NCBI RefSeq assembly: GCF_964355755.1
Contig: NC_092672.1
Coordinates: 5,084,001-5,148,000 of the forward strand
Origin: Antedon mediterranea
Lineage: Eukaryota; Echinodermata; Crinoidea; Comatulida; Antedonidae
DNA length: 64,000 bases
Direction of reading: 5' to 3'
This document shows positions 54,461-64,000 of this stretch, one piece after another. The notes under the pieces were generated by a model. That model made no database searches. It had not been told where the DNA came from and saw only the letters and a program-made list of their open reading frames with translations. The position numbers and the translations under genes were made by a program. The number at the start of each line of letters is the position of its first letter. The first letter of the stretch is position 1.

Positions 54461-57400
54461 TTAAATAACGTTGATATTAGGTTCACAGTGAAGTCTTTTC
54501 CTTGTTTTTTGCTCAAGGCAAAAATCTTTATCTTTCGGTGAAGGTATTCCCTTAATTGGCCATATCATAGATATCGGTTCAATGTATGTTTGTAAGGTGC
54601 CTATTTTGTGACCATAAATAACCGACTCAGATGATCTGTGAAAGGTAAAACAAAAAAATATTGCAATTTAACAAATGTATATTCGGAATAAATTAAATAA
54701 ATTCAAATGCCAAAAGAAAAACATTTTTAGTAATTAATGCCACTTATTGACCAAGCTCAATAGAGCGGAGAACGTTTGAAAAAAAAAAAACATTATAAAA
54801 TTATACAAAAAAAAATACAGTCCATAAAAGCTTGTTTTTAATAAATTTAAAGTTTTTCAACAATTACAATCATTTGCAAATATACATACAAAACACATAC
54901 AAATATGCCAACATTTTTTAACTCTGTATAAAGCTCTGTCTACACTATCAAACTTTATGTGACAAAAGAATGTGATGTGCACATATGATAATATGGACAT
55001 GATGATTTCATATTACTATCACATTTGGGCCCTTTTTGTGTAGACAGAGCTTAAGATTATTAATTTAAATAAAACCTGTTTATGTAAATATATAGACAAG
55101 GTAACAGTAGTTAATTTGCCACAATTTATTTGAAAATGTTTTCACAAATGTTTTTAACGATACAGTACTGTACGTGTAAATTATCTACTTGGTAGAGGGT
55201 GAGCAACAGAAAAACATGGTTTAAAGCTTTGTCTACACTATCAAACTTTATGTGACAAAAAAAAAAAATGTGATGAGTCCATATCACTACCATATTTGGG
55301 CATATCACTACCATATTTGGGCATATCACTACCATATTTGGGCATATCACTACCATATTTAGTGTAGACTACAAAGCTTTAGTATAAAAATCATGTGTCA
55401 GGAATCTTAATGCAAGTGAGTATATCCAACACAATGATGTTAGTTGTAATGGTAATTTTCATAGTACAAAAGGTTTATTTTAACCAATGTTAAAAACACA
55501 TGTTTTACACAAATGCTTATTACAGAAGAAAACATACTGTCTTTATATCTATTATTTTTAGGAATCCTTTTGTACTATAACAAATTATGTAAATTACCAA
55601 TGAATAATTTTAAACCATCATTTTATCATTATTATTCTAAACCTAGATCACCATAAATGAATTACAATGTTAGATAGCTATTACTAATAATAATAGATTG
55701 TTTAAAACATACAATAGACAAAAGAATTTACCAAGGTGGTTGATAGATATTCAAATATTTAACCTATTAAAAATTCTAAAATTAAGAGTTTATAATCTGA
55801 AGTGGAAATGTGATTCTAATAGAAAGAAAATAGCCTTAAGTACCGCATCATGAGTCACTTAAGTACTGTAAGGTAATAAGTGAAAAAAAAAATACTGAAC
55901 AAAATACAGGTAAACTGCATGTAGTGTTTTTAGAAAGCTTGCCACTTACCGTAAATCTTCTTATTGTAACCCTGGGTTATTATCGTTTGATTGTTATTTA
56001 GGGTGGGTTACTATTAGAAGGTGGGTTAACTATAAGAGTAGTGGGTTACTATTACTAATCTTAAATTAAGCACTTGAAAATAGTAACCCATCCCAACTAT
56101 TCCGGTCAGCAACTCATAGCAAAATAATAAAACAGTACAAATAAACAAATTTAACTAACTTTATTTTATTTTATAAACTCAAAAACACTCAATCCTCCCC
56201 CACTCCCAAGATCAACATGCATTATCTCCCTTATTTTCAAAATACAGCTGCATCATAAGTTTTTGTGACTCTAATAGGAAACTCCCACAGGTTACTATTA
56301 GAGTAGTGGGTTACTATTATAGATTGACTTATAAGGTGGGTTACTATTAGAAGATTTACGGTATTTCTAGCTGTTTACTTTATCGTTTTTATTCAGATTT
56401 TTACTTATTTTGAAATATACATAAATTAATAAACAAAATAACTAACCTTAGCGTCAAGTCCGTAATACTAGGATTTTCTGTGAATACATGTTTGGCGAGT
56501 TGAACTGAAGATGCGTGGTTCGTTAGTTTGTAATTTAAACCTGCAATATTAAAATAATATATTACACAATTTTTTTTTTTTTTTTGAAATACAATCTATT
56601 TATTTAATCTGTTTACTTAATATTTTTTCTTATATTATTATTTTTATTGTTTACCATTGTACCAATGATTGAATAATATTTTATTGTTTACCATTGTACC
56701 AACCAACAATATTTAATTTAAAAAAACAAATTGATGTTAAAATGTATTGTCACCCGAAACATTAAAAATAAAGATTTTATTTCATACGAGTAATTCACTA
56801 ATTACAGGATGGATAAACTATTTTATACTTTATCGTGCTTATAAACTCTCTCTCTCTCTCATTAGAGGCTTAGAGAGTGGAGTTGAACTAGTTGGAACTA
56901 GGTCAGGATTGAACCCAGGTCAGGATTGAACCCTGGACCTTGGGATTAGAAGGCAAGCATGTTATTAACCACCAAGCTACAGCTCCACTAAATAAATCTT
57001 ACTTTCAAGTTTTTGATCCCGTTGATTAACTTTAAGAAATCTATAATTCTTAGTCTCATCCTAATGAGAAAACAAAAAAATTAATTAATGAGAAAAAAAA
57101 AATTAATTAATGAGAAAAAAAAATTAATTAATGAGAAAAAAAAATTAATTCAATTCGCTCCAATTGATATAAACAAAAATGCTATCTAAGCATGATTTTA
57201 TTGGAATTATTTGGAAAATCATTATAAAAAATAGATACAAGTTAATTACTGACATTTTTTTTTTACACCATATTTAATAAGGGTGATCCATCCAGCAATT
57301 GCTGATCATTAGGGACTCTCAGAGGTTCACAAGACAAACAAATACACAAGATACATAAACAAAGTCTTATTACAAGTCTTGGGAGTGGAGTTGTAATTTT

Positions 57401-60400
57401 GTCCTCAGAAAAAATCCTGACATGTGACGGGACTTGAACCCAGGACCCTTGGAGTGTTAGCCAAGCATCATAACTACCAACAAATAGATACCTTTGACCA
57501 ACAAATATGCCAAAGATCTAGAAATAAGATTAAAGATGCATTGTTTGGCAAAAACATGAAAAATGAAGATTAACAAAAATCAGACTTTGAATAAGCCATT
57601 TTTTAGTTTTAATCACTTCCGTAGAAACAAAATGTTTTTCACCAACGACTAAATTCGACCAAACACCAATTGACTGACAGCCAATTTGACTATTTTTTGC
57701 TTTAAATTACAATTTTTTCAGGTAAATCCTTTTTTTCTGATCCCATTTTTGTGGGAAACACATGAAAAACTGTTATGTAACAATAAAATGGCATATTAAA
57801 TTTTTTTTTTCAGAGGGGCAAAATACACATGGAAAAACATTAGAAAGTCTGTGCATAGTCACAAATTAAACCAAAAGACTAACTGCCAATATTGATGATA
57901 TCTTACCATTGTAAGTGGTGTATCAGGTACTGGTACTTCATTCAATTCTGCTTCCAACTCACCAAGAACTGGGAGTACCATCTTCCACTACAAATGATAT
58001 CAATTGATCAATTTGGAATGGATCAAATTATAGTATAAAACTTAAGCTTGGTTCCCACTAGAACGTAACGCAAGGACGTAAACGCAACGCAAGCGTTTTA
58101 ACCAATGACAAGCAAAGTTATAGGCAGTTAGCAATCACAAGCGAATAAGCCATCGCTTGTGATTGGTCAATTCAGTTGCGTTGCATTACGTCCTTGCGTT
58201 CCGTCGTTAGTGGGAACCATGCTTTACTCCAAATTTATATTTCATCTGTTATATAATCTAAAGTTCTGTCTACACTATCAAACTAGTTTGACAAAAAAGT
58301 GTGCCCAAATAATATGGTCGTGATATGACATCATCATGACCATATATGGGCACATCACATACATAAGTAAATACATTAAACTCGATTTAAATATATTGAA
58401 AATATTTCACTTAATCAAATTGTATTCTACCCATTATTTGTATTTCCACTTTTTTACTGTGTTTATTTTGTTTCCATTAAATGAATATTTTTACCTAAAT
58501 CCTAACTTTATTAAAGTATACATGATGCAATAATGGCCGAATAATGGGGGAATTTAGAACTTACCAATTTATTAATGACATGGGCATCATCTCGCAGTTT
58601 GTAGTCCATAATAATGAGTACAACCATTTCAGAATGAGCTTGCACATATAAACTACATTTTTTGAATTCACGCTTTAAAAACAAAAAAGTTGAAGTTCAC
58701 ATTCTAGTTGTGTACAGTAATTGTATTCCAGCGCAGTGGGGCAGCAGGATGTACCTGACTGAGCGAGCGTGCGCCACAGTCGTGATGTGTGACAAATAAA
58801 TAAATATTGGTAAAACAATGATGCTGCTTTACAGTATTAGACAGGTATCATCAGAATTATTTTACTATAATATATTTACCTATAAATTACAACTACTAGT
58901 AATCAATTAAAAGTATTTTAATGTTTTTTTTCTATACAAAAGTTGAAAATCTTCCTCGACGGGGGAGCTACCCACCCCCGCCTGCTCCCTGGTGCCACCA
59001 TGGTCCCATGTTATCTTTCAAAACACAAACCACTATTTCTAGCCATGAAAAAGGAATACCAAAAAATGTTTTTAATGTTAAAAGGTTTAAGTCCCACCTT
59101 AGTATCAAAATCTTTGGTACAAATTATGTTGAGCAAATCATCTTTCTATGTAAAGATGAAATTCTGTAAATCATTTTTTTAATCAATCTTGCCGTTCGTT
59201 GTATAATCTACCATATCATATAAATTATCATTTTTTTACGTTATGATTTCATAAAAGCAAACAAAAGAATTAAATTTCAAACAATGGAGCATGTGGTCAG
59301 AATTATGGCTTTAATATTTACGTAAAACAGATTGGATGACATCAGCAAAATGGTTTCAACTCATAGATTTACCAGGGAGTTGTAAAATAAGTCAACTCCC
59401 TGGATTTACTATACTGTCAACTACGCGAAGCGATTCTAACAAAAGGGAGAAACTAGGCAAAATGGCTTCTGTAGTTCTGTTATTTATATAATTATAAATT
59501 AGAAAAAAATGTTTAAATGATATGTTTAGAGAGAATAACCATTTCAGCTTAACCCACGGTGCTGTAAAACAAGTGTAATAGTGCATAGTACAAGTAAATA
59601 ACATATCAAAAGGCCTATTGCAGCCACCATATTGTCTGGTCCCACTCTCCATGAAGAATCACTTTTGATAATATTTCAACTATAAAAAATATCATTATGA
59701 GAAAATCAGATCAGACAAGACTTGAACTCAACACCTTGGGATAAGTAGACAAGAAACATAACACCACTGTTGATTTCCAACAAAAAAATCTTTTTTATAA
59801 ATTTATAATTTGATTTGCTATTTTACTTCAATGTTCCTGTACGTTATGTTTCTTTGTAAACTCCTTCTTCATGTTAAATTTTCTTGTGGTAATTAATGTT
59901 TATAAAAATGGCGTTTTCTATAGGCTTTACCTCTTATGGGGTTTTAGAAAGCATGTGTTTGCATCCGCGAATCATGTATGCTTACTATATTATTACAATT
60001 AAAAATAAAACGAAAATAAGTCTATTTTAAATGTCTATTCACAATATATTTATAACACATGATTGTATAAAATGTTGCTAAAAAGTAGAACTGGTAGTTG
60101 GATATCCTAATACCAATCTGAGGTCTTGGTTCAAAGTCTGTCACCTAATAGCGGTGTCACCTAATAGTGGTGTCCCCTGAATAGGGGTGTTGCCTGAATA
60201 GGGGTGTTCCCGGAATAGGGGGGTTACCTGAATAGGGGTGGGGGGGGGGGTTTCCCTGAATAGAGCTGTCCCAAAGAAGCGGTGTCAATCTAGAAGCAGA
60301 ACTTACCCGAGTGTTTGATACCATTGATGATTCTCTTTGTTCGTAACACGGTTCAAATGAATCTGCATAAACTTCAGAATCTGTTTCTCTTTCACCTGAT

Positions 60401-62417
60401 ACACACTTCTGCTCTTTCTCTTTTGTTGTTCCTGAACTATGCTCTACTACTGAATTATATTCTGCTGAATGCTTGAAATCCTGTCCATCTGATTGATCTA
60501 AAGCAACACAGTTTTTATCTTTGTTTGCTAGACTTTCTGAAGCGTCTAAAGCCACAGAATTATTTCTGTCAGAAGACGAAGTGGAATCATGATCTTTAAA
60601 TTGTAGAAGAGGTGTCTTATTCGATGATACAAATTCTTGATTCCTATTTGACGTTGGCAAAGATTTTAATCCTTGGTTAGCTATTTTCAATGTTTGAAGA
60701 TGTGGAATGTCAGTTGTAACTTTACAATTACTGTCCGAAACTTGATCTGCTAGATCAACAGAAGCACTTCTCTTTTTCAATGTGATTTCTAATGCTGGTG
60801 GACATTCCTTCTCCTCGTTCATTTCTATATAATTTACTTTTTCTATTCTCACAAAATTGTCATGATTAAAACCATTTTGAATGCATGATACACCTTTCTC
60901 AACTGTTTCTTGTTCTGTGGAATATTTGGTACAGTCATCTGAATTATTTGAATTGATTGATTCTACTCTTCCATCAGATTTATTAGTCTCAATGTTTCTG
61001 TGTTGAATACCAACCTTATCAAACTGTACATTTTCATTTTGAATTTTATTTTGGTCATTTGTAGATGGATGAATACATTCTGAATCTTTTACAGAAGTTG
61101 GAATTTTATCGGTTAAAATATTGCTTGATACAGATTCCGATTCAGACTGTTGACTAGGTGAAGGTAACTGTTGACTAGTTGAGGGTGACTGTTGACTAGT
61201 TGAATCCAAGTGTTGACTAGTTGAATCTGACTGTTGACTAGTTGAAGGTAACTGTTGACTAGGTGAGGGTGACTGTTGACTAGTTGAGGGTGATTGTTGA
61301 CTAGTTGAAGTTAACTGTTGACTAGTTGAGGATGACTGTTGACTAGGTGAAGGTAACTGTTGACTAGTTGAAGGTAACTGTTGACTAGCTGAAGGTAACT
61401 GTTTACTAGGTGAGGGTGACTGTTGACTAATTGAAGCTGGTAGTTGACTAGTCAATGGAACCTCTAACTTCTTTAAACTAACGGTCTCAAATTCATCAGG
61501 TCTTAGATAAATTGGTATAATTGAAATCCCTCTTGGTAGTGGAAAATCAGTATCAGCTGCTAGGAAAGACATCTGAAATTAAAATATTTTATATAATTGA
61601 AATATTCTATTTATTTTCATTTTTTATTGTTGAAAATTGTAAAAAATTGCGTAATAAACATTGCTAGTCTATTACTCAGTCTATTAAACATTAAATCGAC
61701 CAAATATAGTAACGATAATGGAACAGATGCGCAGATTAATATTTTTTTTAAATGACTTTTTCCTTTATTAAATATTATTTAAGAAATTTATTGTGTTCGT
61801 TTCAAAAGTTATTAATGTTAGCATCCTATGAGAGCACACCTAAAAGAATAGATCTATATTATAAAAGAGAGAGTTTGTACATTCGATCGTTAAACAACAT
61901 TTTTTTTTCACCATACACGTTTAGTTTGTCAAGCAGAATTTAAGCACACGTTTTCAACAAATTCTATCCAAGTATATCCAAAGTTTATAACCTACAGTAT
62001 AGGGAAGGGAAAATGAAAAAATTACAATTTGCAATTTGTTTAGTGGGGTCCGGACCTCTGTGATAAACACTCCCACCCATTCCAACTTACCCGCCTACTC
62101 CCTCTCCCCCCAACTCACACAAGCTGCACCTAAAAATATTAATTAAAATGCAAGATAAACTGCATGATTGACTTATTTTTTCCAATTTTTTTTTAACATT
62201 TTATTCTGCTGCTTTTCTAAAAAAAAATTTCCATGGAAGATTTATGGATGGGGTTGTTAAAAATATTCATTTTTATTATTTTAATGTTTTAATAACTAAA
62301 ATAGTTTATGTGTAAACAGCACAATTTATGATTTAAATAGTTTTATTTATATAATTTACCATAAAATGTATTATAATCCTACCAAGTGTTTATGTCGTTG
62401 AAAAGGATCTGTGACAC
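54461..62417 (-). CDS. HPS4: HPS4, BLOC-3 subunit, C-terminal part (5' exons outside window)
   Basis: Minus-strand exons 62383-62417, 60307-61572, 58565-58672, 57907-57987, 57003-57060, 56447-56540 and 54461-54635 (TAA), all in phase, about 605 residues. Anchors to human HPS4: LPRGISIIPIYLRPDEF (human LPPNVQIIPVFVTKEE), CSLYVQAHSEMVVLIIM, VLGELEAELNE, YRFLKVNQRDQKLE, NHASSV and the terminal GIPSPKDKDFCLEQKTRKRL (human [20 protein letters not shown]). The large exon holds a Ser/Gln/Pro heptad-repeat region and a long, acidic, Ser-rich linker, matching the unconserved middle of human HPS4. The ATG at 61572 is internal: a 35-base exon joins to it in frame. Family role: HPS4 with HPS1 forms BLOC-3, the exchange factor for Rab32/38 on lysosome-related organelles. 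The N-terminal longin region is not in the window. Confidence 0.93.
54929..55053. mobile_element. family A MITE, just beyond the HPS4 last exon
   Basis: TAAAGCTCTGTCTACACTAT at the left, GTGTAGACAGAGCTTA at the right. Located in the last HPS4 intron. Confidence 0.85.
55222..55381. mobile_element. family A MITE with internal triplication
   Basis: TAAAGCTTTGTCTACACTAT at the left, AGTGTAGACTACAAAGCTTTA at the right. Inside, CATATCACTACCATATTTGG+G is repeated four times in tandem (21-bp unit), showing how these elements grow minisatellites. Confidence 0.85.
55947..56363. mobile_element. 417-bp element with TACCGTAAATCTTCT ends
   Basis: Left TACCGTAAATCTTCTTATTG, right the inverted ATTAGAAGATTTACGGTA. 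The interior is a loose series of GGTGGGTTACTATTA modules. In an HPS4 intron. Confidence 0.8.
56848..56992 (-). mobile_element. tRNA-derived SINE, family a
   Basis: The minus-strand head TAGTGGAGCTGTAGCTTGGT, then AACATGCTTGCCTTCTAATC and B box GGTCCAGGGTTCAATCC. A small internal duplication (AGGTCAGGATTGAACCC twice) and CAACTCCACTCTCTAAGCCT link it to the copy at 11065. It ends 10 bases from the HPS4 exon at 57003. Confidence 0.75.
57061..57150. repeat. 21-bp A/T tandem repeat beside HPS4 exon
   Basis: About four units of TAATGAGAAAAAAAAATTAAT directly at the acceptor side of the HPS4 exon 57003-57060; the acceptor AG lies at the edge of the first unit (CTCATTAG on minus). Confidence 0.85.
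57262..57482 (-). mobile_element. tRNA-derived SINE, family b
   Basis: Second copy of the family at 32570: shares GGTGATCCATCCAGCAATTG, TCTCAGAGGTTCACAAGACA, AAAATCCTGACATGTGA and GGGACTTGAACCCAGGACCC in the same orientation. The tRNA-like head is cut short at the right end. Confidence 0.85.
58043..58225. mobile_element. MITE with long terminal inverted repeats (GGTTCCCACTA)
   Basis: Left TAAGCTTGGTTCCCACTAGA then ACGTAACGCAAGGACGTAA; right the inverted ATTACGTCCTTGCGTTCCGT and TAGTGGGAACCATGCTTTA. Arms are about 50 bases. In the HPS4 intron between 57987 and 58565. Confidence 0.85.
58259..58362. mobile_element. family A MITE, right end lost
   Basis: TAAAGTTCTGTCTACACTAT then CAAACTAGTTTGACAAAAAA, GACATCATCATGACCATATA and TGGGCACATCACA; the right terminal repeat is missing. 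Confidence 0.75.
60141..60282. repeat. tandem CCTGAATAGGGGTGTT repeat at an HPS4 splice donor
   Basis: About seven degenerate units of 18-20 bases including a 12-14 base G run. It lies 25 bases inside the intron after the donor of the large HPS4 exon (60307). Confidence 0.85.
61143..61440 (-). repeat. 21-bp coding minisatellite (heptapeptide repeat in HPS4)
   Basis: Fourteen in-frame units of seven residues with consensus S(T/P)SQQ(L/S)P. At DNA level TGTTGACTAGTTGAAGGTAA-like units on plus. Unit variants alternate LP, SP, SD and LD, and the frame is preserved throughout. Confidence 0.95.
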
Positions 62418-64000
62418 CTGAGTATATTGACATTTGAAAAAACGATAAGTATAAAAATATTATTTATATTAGGCTTAATAAAGTTGAAAATTGGTTATTG
62501 ACATTAACTATTTGATTCCTGGAGTATTTGGATAGGACAATCCGATCTAAGTATTTAATCTCGTACTTACTTGTAAATAAAATGCACACCTAAATATTTT
62601 TAAATTTAGCAATATAATGCTATGACCTTTGACTATAGTAATACTGACCTTTGCCAGTGATATACAATATAGTTAGATCAAATGATATACAATCCAAAAG
62701 CAAACTGCTGAAAAAAATTATGCTGCTGTGGTTATTTTTTTTTCTCAAGTTGGGACATGGGGCCAGTTTCTGTTGTAAACGCTATCTTTATGTTAAATTT
62801 TCTTGTGTTAATGTTTGTAAAAATGGTGTTTTCTGTAGACTTCTTTAGATATTTTTCAATTCAAATGAGAAATGAAAAATTATATAAAAAATATTATTTT
62901 TAGACTTACAACATTATCTGCTATATTTGTGTTCCCAAATAACCATTTAATTTAGTGGTTTCTGGTTGTTGACAAAAAACTCTATCGTTACCCAAAATTC
63001 AACGCAATCAGGCGGTCAAAAGGTCAAGATATCACAACTGTCAGCTAAAAGTTGCACAGCGAAAACCGTTATTTTCCAATGCCATTTAAACTAGTTATAT
63101 CAAATTTTTCAGCAACCAACAAATTTAGTAATTTTTTTGCAGCAAAAGCAGGACCCTGATGCACTCCGGTTCAGATGTAGTTTGCGATTTTTTCCAACTG
63201 TGATCGCAATCATAAATGATAGAACTTTAAATGGTTTTTAATAATGATGCTCGATTCAAATGAGGACAAAAGTCTTTATTTTATATACTGTAATTGTAAA
63301 AGTTCGTTTCTACACATGTACCAAAAATATATTTGTGTCACTTCTAGCGACCGGACAGGACAACAAACAAACAAACACAGATAAACCAACATTGGATGGA
63401 AATGTCATTTATTATGACGAATACTTAAACATGTATAATTGGTAAAACATAGATGACATTATTAACACAAATCATTAAAATTAGACCTGTCTAAGTTACA
63501 CAAAACTATTTTCCTACATACTTTGGAAAATTCTCTTTTTCTAACATTAACAGGTTAGGGAATAGTGAAATATTGTGATGTAAGGGAAAATAACTAACAA
63601 TTTAATTCATAGTTATTGGTTCAATATAATGTACTAAATAACAAAGTAAGAGAATTGGCCACTTGATCGTGTGATATTTGTTTTTGTTGATAAGTTGGCA
63701 GTTACTGGGATATCAACATAACCCAAGTTTGTACTGGAAAGGTCACAGGTGTCAGATAAAATGAGCTATCAAAATTGTATTGGGAAGGTTTTACACTACA
63801 CTTGACATGACGTTGACCTTGAATGGACTACTGTAGCATCTAACTGCCTGCTGCACACATAATATTTTAAAAGGAATGTTAACATGTTTTCATCGACAAC
63901 CACCCACTGATTGAAATGTTTTTTTTGGGAGCAGAAATTTAGCAGAAATGCAGTTTATATAAATATTACATTTTCAATATATCTTGAAATAAGGTTTACC
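62418..64000. other. HPS4 intron reaching the window edge
   Basis: No exon matching the expected upstream HPS4 sequence was recognised. A/T-rich, non-coding. The preceding exon should end in phase 1. Confidence 0.5.

Noticed and set aside
61143-61440. Shared GTTGACTAGGT motif between the HPS4 coding repeat and the 87-bp minisatellite
   Set aside because: About 11 bases in common, different unit lengths and reading context; most likely coincidence.

Overview
This is a window of animal nuclear DNA. It is AT-rich, its genes are split into many short exons with GT/AG introns, and it is loaded with dispersed repeats (SINEs, short inverted-repeat elements, a LINE, minisatellites). The gene set (AUTS2-type protein, CHK2, RPC9/CRCP, CHCHD2, an NR1-like nuclear receptor, HPS4), with one-to-one vertebrate-like domain architecture, points to an invertebrate deuterostome. 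An echinoderm is my best guess, but the species cannot be named from the sequence alone.

Layout. 1-16,800 (+): the 3' three quarters of an AUTS2/FBRSL1-family gene, nine confident coding exons plus one candidate 54-bp exon, with a 5S rRNA-like insertion, a SINE and an 87-bp minisatellite in its introns; its 5' exons lie before the window. 16,800-23,700: gene-poor, with a 294-bp foldback and diverged repeat copies around it. 23,710-29,040 (-): complete CHEK2, 11 coding exons, 499 codons with all splice phases matching. 29,958-34,961 (+): complete CRCP (RPC9), 6 exons, 137 codons, head-to-head with CHEK2. 35,837-40,770 (-): CHCHD2, 3 coding exons, whose first intron carries a broken LINE in the same orientation. 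40,771-44,134: repeats. 44,135-50,886 (-): complete nuclear receptor, 6 exons, 387 codons, with a 51-bp minisatellite in one intron. 50,900-54,460: a 25-bp minisatellite just upstream of the receptor, then repeats. 54,461-62,417 (-): the C-terminal part of HPS4, 7 exons; its N-terminal exons lie beyond the right edge.

The genes do not form one pathway: chromatin regulation (AUTS2), DNA-damage kinase signalling (CHK2), RNA polymerase III (RPC9), mitochondrial stress (CHCHD2), ligand- or orphan-type transcriptional control (receptor) and lysosome-related organelle biogenesis (HPS4, a BLOC-3 subunit). What unites them is position. From memory, their human counterparts lie on only two regions, 7p11-q11 (AUTS2, CRCP, CHCHD2) and 22q11-q12 (CHEK2, HPS4, CHCHD10), so the window looks like an ancestral linkage block.

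I found no clear novel multi-gene system. The least ordinary items are the divergent nuclear receptor, minisatellites with open frames on both strands, nested inverted arrays in a CRCP intron, and a set of short repeats that share a TACCGTA-like terminus.
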